Notes under the pieces: generated by a model
What the model was told of the DNA's origin: nothing
Database searches by the model: none
The model's input: the letters and a program-made list of their open reading frames with translations, nothing else
Part shown: positions 8,387-16,247 of the stretch, piece by piece
Layout of the letters: each line of letters starts with the position of its first letter
How positions within the stretch are numbered: the stretch's first letter is position 1
Source: Pseudomonas sp. MWU15-20650
GTDB lineage: Bacteria; Pseudomonadota; Gammaproteobacteria; Pseudomonadales; Pseudomonadaceae
Length of the DNA: 64,000 nucleotides
Direction of reading: 5' to 3'
NCBI RefSeq assembly: GCF_023242475.1
Contig: NZ_JALJFG010000018.1
Coordinates: 1 to 64,000, forward strand
Position numbers and translations under genes: made by a program

Positions 8387-8507
8387 AATGTGGAAGGGGG
8401 CTTGCCCCAATGCCAGTCAGTTAAGCGCTAGAACGAGCAACCGCTCGCCACAGTGATAGTGTTCCTTCTTAACTGACTGGCATTAGGGCTTGCCCCCGCC
8501 CACATTT
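8387..8507. repeat. Compound palindromic repeat (short form of the element at 14827)
   Basis: Outer arms AATGTGGAAGGGGGCTTGCC and GGCTTGCCCCCGCCCACATT enclose a second inverted pair, ATGCCAGTCAGTTAAG and CTTAACTGACTGGCAT. The centre reads GAGCAACC then GCTCGCCACAG. The same outer and middle arms occur at 14827-15079, where a third hairpin lies between them. It fills the gap between two convergent genes and could also act as a transcription stop. Confidence 0.8.
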
Positions 8508-8508
8508 T

Positions 8509-9261
8509 CTACTGCGCCAGGCTGGAAGTGCTTTGGCCGACAGCCAGTCCCGCGCGAATGGCGGCCAGCGCCGCCTGGTAATACGCCCGGCCCTCGGGCG
8601 ATTCGGCAAACGTGGCGAACTCTTCCAGCTCAGGGTCGGACAAATCCCGATAGACGTACAACAGTGTGTTGTTCAGATCATGGCCGATCTGCTGCATCAG
8701 CCGTTCGCGTTGGCCGTTCAACATGCCCTGCGCCTGGCCACCCCCCAACAGGCCGGGAATCATCTGGCTCAAGCTGTCGGCCGCCACGCCGGCAATCGCC
8801 AGGCTGACTTCCGCACCGGCTTCACGGGCGGGCAGGGCCTGGGCCAGGTGGCCAATGATCAGGCTGCGGGTCGCGTCGGCTTCGATATGTGGCAGGCCCT
8901 GGGCGTTTTTCGCCAATTGGTCGCGGCGGGTGGCCAGCAACTCAGCGGCGACGACCTTGCGGCCCAGGGGCGATTGGAAAAACGCCAGGGCAGGTTTCGG
9001 GTCCGCCAAGTGCTTGCGCAATTGCGCCTCGGCGCGCTGGTCCACAGCCTGGGCGGCGAAGCGTTTGTTGCTGTTGTCCACCAGCGCCTGGTACACCGCC
9101 GGCGGCAGGCTATTGCGGTAGCGTTGTTGGGCGGCACTGAGGGCGTCATTGAAATGCGCACGTTGTTCGGCCCAGCCGGCGACCTTGTATAACTGGTCAT
9201 GGCCGTCTGCCCAAGCGGGCAAAACGCAGAACATCAACACGGAAAAAAACAAACGACGCAT
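8509..9261 (-). CDS. Periplasmic DUF2059-like protein
   Basis: 250 residues with a signal peptide (MRRLFFSVLMFCVLPAWA, cleavage after residue 18). The rest is soluble, alpha-helical and rich in Ala, Leu and Gln. LRKHLADPKPALAFFQSPLG and LSDPELEEFATFAESPEG resemble the DUF2059 segment (xLTxxELxxLxxFYxSPxG), and there are two such segments, which suggests an internal duplication. Function is unknown. GGAGT lies seven bases before the start. Confidence 0.65.
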   Translation of the reverse strand: MRRLFFSVLMFCVLPAWADGHDQLYKVAGWAEQRAHFNDALSAAQQRYRNSLPPAVYQALVDNSNKRFAAQAVDQRAEAQLRKHLADPKPALAFFQSPLGRKVVAAELLATRRDQLAKNAQGLPHIEADATRSLIIGHLAQALPAREAGAEVSLAIAGVAADSLSQMIPGLLGGGQAQGMLNGQRERLMQQIGHDLNNTLLYVYRDLSDPELEEFATFAESPEGRAYYQAALAAIRAGLAVGQSTSSLAQ

Positions 9262-9383
9262 ATGGACTCCTGTCAGTCGGCCACTATTGTCCGTGTCGGG
9301 CGTAGGATTTGTCGAGAAATCCTATCAATCACCTGACTAAAGTGCATTCAGACGCTCGGCGGCTCTGTCGGATTCACAGGCGT

Positions 9384-10025
9384 ATGGATACTATGCGCGC
9401 CATGCAAATACCCCTCGATCACCCGCTGCTGCAACGCATTGTCGACGACCTGGCCGAAAAAGGCTGGTCGCAGCAGAATGGCTTCCTGCCCCAGGCTCTG
9501 ACCCTGGAACTGGCGGCTGAGTGCCGTAAACGTGCCGCTGAAGGTGAACTGGCCCCTGCCGCAGTCGGACGCGGGCCGGCCCAGGAGATTCGCGAGGGGA
9601 TTCGCGGTGACCATATCCAGTGGCTGGAGGAAGGCGACGCGGCTGTCTGCGACACCTATATGGCGGTGATGGACAGCCTGCGCCTGGCGATGAACCGCAG
9701 CCTGTTCCTCGGCCTGGAAGATTTCGAAAGCCATTTCGCGATGTACCCGCCCGGGGCGTTTTACCTCAAGCATGTGGACCGTTTTCGCGACGATGACCGG
9801 CGTATGGTCTCGGCGGTCATCTACTTGAACGACGCCTGGTTGCCCGAGCATGGCGGCCAGTTGCGCATGTACCTCAAGGGCGGCGTCGAATACGATGTGG
9901 TGCCCACCGGCGGTAGCCTGGTGGTGTTCCTGTCGGGCGAGGTGCCCCACGAAGTCCTGCCTGCTACGCGTGAACGCCTGTCCTTGACCGGCTGGTTTCG
10001 CCGGCGCGGTAACGAGCCGTTTTAA
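9384..10025 (+). CDS. 2-oxoglutarate/Fe(II)-dependent oxygenase, prolyl-4-hydroxylase type
   Basis: 213 residues from the ATG at 9384; ATGs at 9393 and 9402 are equally possible since no clear ribosome site is present. The double-stranded beta-helix iron site is complete: YLKHVDRF (His-x-Asp), a distal His in EVPHEVLPATRERLSLTGWF and the Arg that binds 2-oxoglutarate. MYPPGAFYLKHVD and GGQLRMYL are typical of the P4Hc family. Members hydroxylate proteins or small molecules; no target is implied by the neighbours. Confidence 0.82.
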   Translation: MDTMRAMQIPLDHPLLQRIVDDLAEKGWSQQNGFLPQALTLELAAECRKRAAEGELAPAAVGRGPAQEIREGIRGDHIQWLEEGDAAVCDTYMAVMDSLRLAMNRSLFLGLEDFESHFAMYPPGAFYLKHVDRFRDDDRRMVSAVIYLNDAWLPEHGGQLRMYLKGGVEYDVVPTGGSLVVFLSGEVPHEVLPATRERLSLTGWFRRRGNEPF

Positions 10026-10102
10026 GCATGGAAAAGATTCGGGCACAGAGTGTGCTACGACGGCTGCCTTGGCCCATCTCTCAAGCCTGGCCTAGATCAA
10101 AA

Positions 10103-10130
10103 TGTGGGAGGGGGCTTGCTCCCTCCCACA
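10103..10130. repeat. REP palindrome between convergent genes
   Basis: TGTGGGAGGGGGCTTGC followed by TCCCTCCCACA forms a near-perfect 12-bp stem. It lies 77 bp after the oxygenase stop and 6 bp before the stop of the convergent binding-protein gene, so it could end both transcripts. Confidence 0.8.
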
Positions 10131-10136
10131 GTTGAA

Positions 10137-10643
10137 TTATGGTGCCTTGATAGCCGGTGCATCGTTCTTGAACCACTTCTGCGTCAGTGCCTTTAAGCGG
10201 CCATCGGCTTTTACCTGCTGCAATGCCTTGTCCAAACTGCTCTTGAACGCCGGGTTACCCTTCTGGAAGGGAATCGCCAATTCCGGTTTTTTGAGATAAG
10301 CCTCGCTGAAATCGAACCGATCCCGCAGCTCGGCAGTCATAGCGATATGGTTGATGGCCACGTCGTATTTGCCGGTTTCCACCCCCGAAAGCAGGTCGCT
10401 GTCATCGGTGGTGATAAACGAAGGGCGCACGTCCATCTCCTTGGCCAATTGTTCGCCCAGCTCAACTTCAAAACCGGCGAGCTTTTCGCCGTCCTTGAAA
10501 TTGAACAGTGGGGTGTTGGCTTCGAGGGCGATGCGCAGTTCGCCACGGTCAAATACGTCATCGATCAGTTCGGCGTGAGCCAAGGGGCTGACTAAAGTGC
10601 TTAGAAGGGGCAGTAAAAGTACAAGGCCAGGCGAAAAGCGCAT
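10137..10643 (-). CDS. Shortened periplasmic amino-acid-type solute-binding protein (lobe 2 missing)
   Basis: 168 residues from the ATG at 10643, which has AGGAG five bases upstream; a GTG six bases further up is less likely. Signal peptide MRFSPGLVLLLPLLSTLVSPLAHA. Residues 25-117 follow the first lobe of the SBP_bac_3 family (RGELRIALEANTPLFNF, GFEVELGEQLAKEM, GKYDVAINHIAMTAELRDRFDFSEAY). They then jump at about 118-122 to the family's last strand and helices (AIPFQKGNPAFKSSLDKALQQVKADGRLKALTQKWF). About 80 residues that form the second lobe are absent, compared with about 250 residues normally. The frame is open, so this is either an in-frame deletion or a reduced protein. No ABC permease or ATPase gene adjoins it. 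Confidence 0.78.
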   Translation of the reverse strand: MRFSPGLVLLLPLLSTLVSPLAHAELIDDVFDRGELRIALEANTPLFNFKDGEKLAGFEVELGEQLAKEMDVRPSFITTDDSDLLSGVETGKYDVAINHIAMTAELRDRFDFSEAYLKKPELAIPFQKGNPAFKSSLDKALQQVKADGRLKALTQKWFKNDAPAIKAP

Positions 10644-10777
10644 GGTCACTCCTAAAGAATTCGTCTATGCGAGGCGCCGTTCAGCATCGCTTTGCTATGG
10701 TGTTGAGTGCCTTGGACAGCAATTTGTCGCGAAGTTGTCATAACCCAACAGATTTCCTGCAGAAACTGGAGAAGCGA

Positions 10778-11218
10778 ATGAAAGCTCTATTGTCCCGTGC
10801 AACGATTGCCGGCTTGCTGCTGGGTGCCTCGATGTTGGCCACCGCTGCCGACGGTATCCCGCGCAGCGCTCCACCTGAAGGTGCCAAAGTGTTTATTGTC
10901 TCGCCAAAAGACGGCGCCACGGTCGATACAACCTTCACGGTGAAGTTCGGTATGGAGGGCTTGAAGCTGGCCCCAGCCACCGACCAGACCCCAGGCACCG
11001 GCCATCATCACCTGCTGGTCGACCAGAAAGCGCTACCGGACGCCAGCGTGCCGATCCCGGCCACTGACACCGTGATCCACTACGGCAAGGCCCAGACCGA
11101 AACCGAACTGACCCTCACCCCGGGCAAGCACACCCTGCAACTGGTCGCCGGCGACAAGCTGCACATGCAGTTCAACCCGACTGTAGCCTCCAAAGTCATC
11201 ACCATTACCGTCAAGTAA
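10778..11218 (+). CDS. Periplasmic DUF4399 protein
   Basis: 146 residues from the ATG at 10778. Signal peptide MKALLSRATIAGLLLGASMLATA, then AADGIPRSAPPEGAKVFIVSPKDGATV, matching the DUF4399 start. The family hallmark GTGHHHLLVD (residues about 77-86) could bind metal. The fold is probably an all-beta immunoglobulin-like domain (TELTLTPGKHTLQLVAGD). Small, secreted, function unknown. It converges on serA with a strong terminator between them. Confidence 0.75.
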   Translation: MKALLSRATIAGLLLGASMLATAADGIPRSAPPEGAKVFIVSPKDGATVDTTFTVKFGMEGLKLAPATDQTPGTGHHHLLVDQKALPDASVPIPATDTVIHYGKAQTETELTLTPGKHTLQLVAGDKLHMQFNPTVASKVITITVK

Positions 11219-11231
11219 GATTTGTTCAGAC

Positions 11232-11268
11232 AAAAAAATGGGAGACCCCTGCGGGTCTCCCATTTTTT
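11232..11268. terminator. Bidirectional rho-independent terminator
   Basis: AAAAAATGGGAGACCC, a four-base CTGC loop, then GGGTCTCCCATTTTTT: a 10-bp G/C-rich stem extended by A-T pairs, with a T-run on each strand. It lies between the DUF4399 gene and serA, which converge. Confidence 0.93.
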
Positions 11269-11285
11269 GTGCTGCTTTTAAAGCG

Positions 11286-12515
11286 TTAGAACAACACGCG
11301 GCTACGAATTGTGCCGTTGATGTGCTGCAGCTTCTCTTGCGCCAGGTCCGAATACTCGGCGTCTACGTCGATCACCACGTAGCCGACTTTCTCGTTGGTC
11401 TGCAGGAACTGACCGGAAATGTTGATGCCGTTTTCCGCGAAGACCTTGTTGATCTCCATCATCACGCCAGGGATGTTCTGGTGGATGTGCAGCAGACGGT
11501 GCTTGCCAGGGTGAGCCGGCAAGGCCACTTCCGGGAAGTTGACGGACGATACCGAGGTACCGTTGTCGCTGTACTTGACCAGCTTCTCCGACACTTCCAG
11601 GCCGATGTTGGCTTGGGCTTCAGCGGTAGAACCGCCGATGTGCGGGGTCAGGATGACGTTGTCCAGGCCGCGCAGCGGGCTTTCGAAGATGTCGTCGTTG
11701 GAGCGAGGCTCCACCGGGAACACGTCGATGGCGGCGCCGATCAGGTGCTTGTCCTTGATCGCGTCGGCCAGGGCGTCCAGCTTGACCACGGTGCCGCGTG
11801 CGGCGTTGATCAGGATGCCGCCTTTCTTGATGGCACGGATTTCCTTCTCGCCGATCATCCACTGGGTTTCAGCGGTTTCCGGAACGTGCAGGGTCACGAT
11901 GTCGGACATACCCAGCAGCTCGGTCAGGCTGGCGACCTGGGTCGCGTTGCCCAATGGCAGCTTGGTCAAGGTGTCGTAGAAGAACACCTGCATGCCCAGG
12001 CCTTCGGCCAGGACCGACAGCTGAGTACCGATCGAACCGTAACCGACGATACCCAGCTTCTTGCCGCGGATTTCGAAGGAGTTGGCCGCGCTCTTGATCC
12101 AGCCGCCACGGTGGCAGGAAGCATTCTTCTCAGGGATGCCGCGCAGCAGCAGGATGGCCTCGGCCAGCACCAGCTCCGCCACGGAACGGGTGTTGGAGTA
12201 CGGTGCGTTGAACACCGCGATGCCGCGCTCGCGCGCTGCATTGAGATCGACCTGGTTGGTGCCGATGCAGAAACAGCCGACTGCCACGAGTTTCTTGGCG
12301 TGGTCGAAGATCTCTTCGGTCAGCTGAGTGCGGGAGCGAATGCCGATAAAGTGCGCATCGGCGATCTTTTCCTTTAACTGGGCTTCCGGCAGAGAACTGG
12401 TGATGTACTCAATGCTGGAGTACCCAGCGGCTTTCAGAACGTCGACAGCCGATGGGTGGACGCCTTCCAGAAGAAGGAACTTGATCTTGCTCTTATCGAG
12501 AGAAGTCTTGCTCAT
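11286..12515 (-). CDS. serA: D-3-phosphoglycerate dehydrogenase
   Basis: 409 residues, first enzyme of L-serine synthesis; oxidises 3-phosphoglycerate with NAD+. The Rossmann motif GIVGYGSIGTQ, the substrate-binding region GCFCIGTNQVD, catalytic Arg in NAARGTVV, the Glu region DVFPVEP and the His in LTPHIGGST are all seen. The last 75 residues form an ACT domain (RLLHIHQNIPGVMMEINKVF) for serine feedback, as in the E. coli-type enzyme. Members of this class also reduce 2-oxoglutarate to D-2-hydroxyglutarate, which matters because the divergent neighbour degrades that product. Confidence 0.97.
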   Translation of the reverse strand: MSKTSLDKSKIKFLLLEGVHPSAVDVLKAAGYSSIEYITSSLPEAQLKEKIADAHFIGIRSRTQLTEEIFDHAKKLVAVGCFCIGTNQVDLNAARERGIAVFNAPYSNTRSVAELVLAEAILLLRGIPEKNASCHRGGWIKSAANSFEIRGKKLGIVGYGSIGTQLSVLAEGLGMQVFFYDTLTKLPLGNATQVASLTELLGMSDIVTLHVPETAETQWMIGEKEIRAIKKGGILINAARGTVVKLDALADAIKDKHLIGAAIDVFPVEPRSNDDIFESPLRGLDNVILTPHIGGSTAEAQANIGLEVSEKLVKYSDNGTSVSSVNFPEVALPAHPGKHRLLHIHQNIPGVMMEINKVFAENGINISGQFLQTNEKVGYVVIDVDAEYSDLAQEKLQHINGTIRSRVLF

Positions 12516-12631
12516 CTGCGTAAACCTGTATCCCGGAGAAAAATGGCAGGGAATCGGATCGCTTAAGCTGACCCGGACGGCAGGAAAGCCGTCGCCGCAG
12601 AAACGCCCTTGGGCTCTGTCCTGCGGGGGCG

Positions 12632-12645
12632 GTATGCTAGCATAC
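12632..12645. promoter_or_regulatory. Perfect 14-bp palindrome between serA and the D-2-hydroxyglutarate dehydrogenase gene
   Basis: GTATGCTAGCATAC is an exact palindrome within the 205-bp divergent gap. It may be an operator, or it may overlap a -10 element (TATGCT on either strand). No other repeat is seen in the gap. Confidence 0.45.
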
Positions 12646-12720
12646 GCGCCCCGCTAAACACCTATTCCTGCGACGTGAAGCGTTCTCAGGATGACCATGA
12701 ATTGTTCGAGAGTTCTGTCG

Positions 12721-14115
12721 ATGACCCATCCTGCCCTGATTGATGAGCTAAAGACCCTGGTTGAGCCCGGCAAAGTGCTGACCGATGCAGACTCCCTGGA
12801 GGCTTACGGCAAGGATTGGACCAAGCACTTCGCCCCCGCGCCCAGCGCTATCGTGTTCCCCAAGACCACTGAGCAGGTGCAGGCCATTGTCCGTTGGGCC
12901 AATGAACACAAGGTGGCGCTGGTGCCATCCGGTGGTCGTACCGGCTTGTCGGCAGCTGCGGTGGCGGCCAATGGTGAGGTGGTTGTCTCGTTCGACTACA
13001 TGAACCAGATCCTCGACGTGAACCTCACCGACCGCACCGCCGTGTGCCAGCCGGGTGTGGTCACCAAGCAACTGCAGAACGTCGCCGAAGAAAACGGCCT
13101 GTATTACCCGGTGGATTTTGCTTCCTCGGGTTCGAGCCAGATTGGCGGCAATATCGGCACCAATGCCGGCGGGATCAAGGTGATTCGCTACGGCATGACC
13201 CGCAACTGGGTCGCCGGCATGAAAGTCGTCACGGGCAAGGGTGATGTGCTGGAGCTGAACCGCGACCTGATCAAGAACGCTACCGGCTACGACATGCGTC
13301 AGCTGTTTATCGGCGCTGAAGGCACCCTGGGTTTTGTGGTCGAGGCCACCATGCGCCTGGACCGTGCGCCAAAAAACCTTACCGCGATGGTGCTGGGCAC
13401 CACTGACTTCGACTCGATCATGCCGGTGCTGCATGCGTTCCAGAGCAAGCTGGACCTGACCGCCTTCGAATTCTTTTCCGACAAGGCCCTGGCCAAAGTC
13501 ATGGGGCGTGGCGACGTACCGGCGCCGTTCGAAACCGAGTGCCCGTTCTACGCACTGCTGGAATTTGAAGCCACGACCGAAGAAATCGCCAACCACGCCT
13601 TGGAAACCTTCGAACATTGCGTCGAACAGGGCTGGGTGCTGGACGGTGTGATGAGCCAGAGCGAAACCCAACTGCACAACCTGTGGAAACTGCGCGAGTA
13701 CATCTCCGAGACCATTTCCCACTGGACGCCGTACAAGAACGATATTTCGGTCACTGTCTCCAAAGTGCCAGCCTTCTTGAAGGAAATTGATGCGATCGTC
13801 GGTGAACACTATCCGGATTTCGAAATCGTCTGGTTCGGCCACATCGGCGACGGCAACTTGCACCTGAACATCCTCAAGCCGGAAAACCTGAGCAAGGATG
13901 AGTTCTTCGCCAAGTGCGCCACCGTGAACAAATGGGTATTCGAGACCGTTCAAAAGTACAACGGCTCGATCTCCGCCGAACACGGCGTAGGCATGACCAA
14001 GCGCGATTACCTGACTTACAGCCGCTCGGCGGTTGAAATCGAGTACATGAAGGCCGTGAAAGCGGTGTTCGACCCGAACGGGATCATGAACCCCGGCAAG
14101 ATCTTCGCTGTTTAA
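12721..14115 (+). CDS. FAD-binding oxidase, probable D-2-hydroxyglutarate dehydrogenase
   Basis: 464 residues from the ATG at 12721; an ATG 30 bases upstream would add ten residues unlike the family. The FAD_binding_4 (VAO-type) domain is clear: PKTTEQVQAIVRWANEHKVALVPSGG, then SSGSSQIGGNIGTNAGG and the later AEGTLGFV. The C-terminal oxidase domain ends with WFGHIGDGNLHLN (metal/substrate histidines), SAEHGVG and FDPNGIMNPGKIF, as in D-lactate and D-2-hydroxyglutarate dehydrogenases. Work on Pseudomonas stutzeri showed a homologous enzyme returning the D-2-hydroxyglutarate made by SerA to 2-oxoglutarate, passing electrons to ETF. The divergent position next to serA supports that role here. 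Confidence 0.85.
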   Translation: MTHPALIDELKTLVEPGKVLTDADSLEAYGKDWTKHFAPAPSAIVFPKTTEQVQAIVRWANEHKVALVPSGGRTGLSAAAVAANGEVVVSFDYMNQILDVNLTDRTAVCQPGVVTKQLQNVAEENGLYYPVDFASSGSSQIGGNIGTNAGGIKVIRYGMTRNWVAGMKVVTGKGDVLELNRDLIKNATGYDMRQLFIGAEGTLGFVVEATMRLDRAPKNLTAMVLGTTDFDSIMPVLHAFQSKLDLTAFEFFSDKALAKVMGRGDVPAPFETECPFYALLEFEATTEEIANHALETFEHCVEQGWVLDGVMSQSETQLHNLWKLREYISETISHWTPYKNDISVTVSKVPAFLKEIDAIVGEHYPDFEIVWFGHIGDGNLHLNILKPENLSKDEFFAKCATVNKWVFETVQKYNGSISAEHGVGMTKRDYLTYSRSAVEIEYMKAVKAVFDPNGIMNPGKIFAV

Positions 14116-14137
14116 CCGCCCTTGAAGGAGTCGTTCC

Positions 14138-14803
14138 ATGAGCTACCAGCACAAGTATGTCGACGGCACCAACATCCACTTTCCTGTGGGCAAAGTGGTG
14201 TGTATCGGGCGTAACTACGCCGAACATGCCAAGGAACTGGACAACCCGGTGCCAACCGAGCCGTTGCTGTTCATCAAGCCAGGCAGCTGTGTGGTGCCGT
14301 TGGACGGCGGTTTCAGCATCCCGACCGAGCGCGGTTCAGTGCATTACGAGGCGGAAATCGCGGTGTTGATCGGCAAGCCGCTGTCGAACAAGCCGAACCG
14401 TGAAGAAGTGCTGGACGCCATCTCGGGCTTCGCCCCGGCCCTGGACCTGACACTGCGCGACAAACAGGCAGAGCTCAAAGCCAAGGGGCTGCCGTGGGAA
14501 ATCGCCAAATCCTTCGACGGCGCTGCGGTGATTGCGCCCTTCGTGGTTGGCAGCACCTTTGCCGACGTGACCGATATCGGCATTCGCCTGACCATCAACG
14601 GCCAAGTGCGCCAGGAGGGCAACAGCGCGCAGATGCTCAACCCGATCATCCCGATGATCCAACACATGGCAGGCTGCTTCTCCTTGCAGGCCGGTGACGT
14701 GATCCTCACCGGTACTCCGGCCGGCGTGGGGCCGTTGAATGTGGGGGATGAACTGGTGTTGGAGTTGGTGGGCGTGAACCGCTTCGAAAGCAGCGTTCGC
14801 TGA
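14138..14803 (+). CDS. Fumarylacetoacetate hydrolase-family protein
   Basis: 221 residues, 22 bp after the dehydrogenase gene with AAGGAG before its start, so probably one operon. FAH family features: VVCIGRNYAEHAKEL, the metal-binding E-x-E in VHYEAEIAVLIGKPL, an Asp in GFAPALDLTLRDKQ, and GDVILTGTPAGVGPL. Bacterial short members hydrolyse acylpyruvates or decarboxylate oxaloacetate (FAHD1-like, YcgM). Linked to a 2-hydroxyacid dehydrogenase, it may remove a keto-acid side product; that is inference. Confidence 0.85.
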   Translation: MSYQHKYVDGTNIHFPVGKVVCIGRNYAEHAKELDNPVPTEPLLFIKPGSCVVPLDGGFSIPTERGSVHYEAEIAVLIGKPLSNKPNREEVLDAISGFAPALDLTLRDKQAELKAKGLPWEIAKSFDGAAVIAPFVVGSTFADVTDIGIRLTINGQVRQEGNSAQMLNPIIPMIQHMAGCFSLQAGDVILTGTPAGVGPLNVGDELVLELVGVNRFESSVR

Positions 14804-14826
14804 TCGCCTGACTGAACATGCTCGAA

Positions 14827-15079
14827 ATGTGGGAGGGGGCAAGCCCCGATGCCAGTCAGTTAAGCGCTAGAACGAGCAACCGGTAACCTGTGGCGAGCGG
14901 GCTTGTCCCGCGTTGGGGCGCGTAGCGCCCCTAAAGAAGGACGAATGCGGTGTATCCGATACTCCGCGCAGATAGCTTTTGGGGCTGCTGCGCACCCCAA
15001 CGCGGGACAAGCCCGCTCGCCACAGTGATAGTGTTCCTTCTTAACTGACAGGCATTAGGGCAAGCCCCCTCCCACATTT
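14827..15079. repeat. Nested three-layer palindromic element (REPIN within a repeat within a REP pair)
   Basis: The outer arms are ATGTGGGAGGGGGCAAGCCC and GGGCAAGCCCCCTCCCACAT. Inside them are ATGCCAGTCAGTTAAG and CTTAACTGACAGGCAT, and inside those a long third hairpin at 14889-15024. The outer two layers match the element at 8387-8507. It occupies most of a 400-bp gap in which no gene was found. Confidence 0.85.
14889..15024. repeat. Inner REPIN of the GTGGCGAGCGGGCTTGTCCC type
   Basis: TGTGGCGAGCGGGCTTGTCC..CGTTGGGG on the left is matched exactly by CCCCAACG..GGACAAGCCCGCTCGCCACA on the right, 30 bases per arm. The 76-base centre contains further short palindromes (GGGGCGC..GCGCCCC). It sits inside the outer element at a point where the copy at 8387 keeps only the last eleven bases or so of this arm. 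Confidence 0.85.
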
Positions 15080-15203
15080 GATTGTGTGAATCCTGGGCTT
15101 TTGCATTTTTTTCACACGTTACCCGGATAATCCCAAGCCTCCTGCGCGCGGGCCCGTTGATCCTGTGCTATCAACTAATGCTCTTATTCCGGAAAAGCGC
15201 TCA

Positions 15204-16127
15204 ATGGCCGTGCCCCTGTCTTCTGTTACACCCAAGCCCCGTGCCCGTTTTATCCTGCGCTGGTATTCCTGGCTGTTCCTGGCTGGGGTGATTGTGTATG
15301 GCGTGGCCTGGGCCATGCACTGGGATGACCGGGGCGTATTGTGGGTGTCGGAGGGCTTTGAAAGCCCGGCCGCGCGGCAAGCGAGCGTGTGGCTGCCGGA
15401 CTACCGTGCGGTCATCGACGCCAAGGTGCTGCCGGGCATGGAGAAGGACGAGGCGTCGGACTTGTCCTATAACCCACAGACTAAAACCCTGTTTTCCGTC
15501 ATGGGTAAAAACCCGTTCCTCGTTGAACTGAACCTGCAAGGCGATGTGCTGCGCAAGATGCCGCTCAATGGCTGGAACAACCCCGAAGGCGTCACGGTAA
15601 TGGAAAATGGCCTGATGGCCATCGTCGACGAGCGCAAGCATACCCTGACGATGGTGAAGGTCGATGCCAGCACCCAGCAGCTGAATATGGCTGACTTCAC
15701 GACCTACGACCTCGGCCCGTCCAAAGACCAGAACAAAGCCTTTGAAGGTGTCACCTGGGACAAGCGCAACCAGCAGGTCGTGCTCGGCGAGGAGCGCCCA
15801 CCGGCGTTGTTCACCTGGAAAAGCGATGGCAGCACGTTGACGGGTGACAAGCAAAAGGTCGCCAGCAACGAGCTGGACATGCGTAACCTGTCAGCCTTGG
15901 CTATCGACCCGCGCACTGGGCACTTACTGGTGTTGTCGGCCGATTCCCATCTGCTCCTTGAACTGGATGAGAAGGGCAAGCAAGTCAGCTTCATGACCTT
16001 GCTCGGTGGGTTCAATGGCCTCCAGCGCACCATTCCCCGTGCTGAAGGCGTGACCTTGGATGAAGACGGCACGTTGTACATGGTCAGTGAGCCGAACCTG
16101 TTTTATCGCTTCGAAAAGCAGAAGTAA
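15204..16127 (+). CDS. SdiA-regulated (YjiK-type) beta-propeller protein, copy 1
   Basis: 307 residues from the ATG at 15204; a GTG 13 codons upstream is less likely. One N-terminal membrane helix (about 19-36) anchors a periplasmic domain. The SdiA-regulated/YjiK family pattern is present: DEASDLSYNPQTKTLFSVMGKNPFLVELNLQGDVLRKMPLNGWNNPEGVTV, then NKAFEGVTWD, and finally PRAEGVTLDEDGTLYMVSEPNLFYRF. Residues of this type form a calcium-stabilised propeller related to phytases and esterases. Function in the envelope is unknown. The next gene is a paralogue. Confidence 0.8.
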   Translation: MAVPLSSVTPKPRARFILRWYSWLFLAGVIVYGVAWAMHWDDRGVLWVSEGFESPAARQASVWLPDYRAVIDAKVLPGMEKDEASDLSYNPQTKTLFSVMGKNPFLVELNLQGDVLRKMPLNGWNNPEGVTVMENGLMAIVDERKHTLTMVKVDASTQQLNMADFTTYDLGPSKDQNKAFEGVTWDKRNQQVVLGEERPPALFTWKSDGSTLTGDKQKVASNELDMRNLSALAIDPRTGHLLVLSADSHLLLELDEKGKQVSFMTLLGGFNGLQRTIPRAEGVTLDEDGTLYMVSEPNLFYRFEKQK

Positions 16128-16247
16128 CGCTGCGATTACGTCGGACATTGCTCCAGGAGCGGCATTCGCCACACATCAGGCAGCGTTTAAGTTTAAATTC
16201 AGATGGGCGTGATATTCATCCGCCACTTTTGACTTTGAGCTTGCCCG

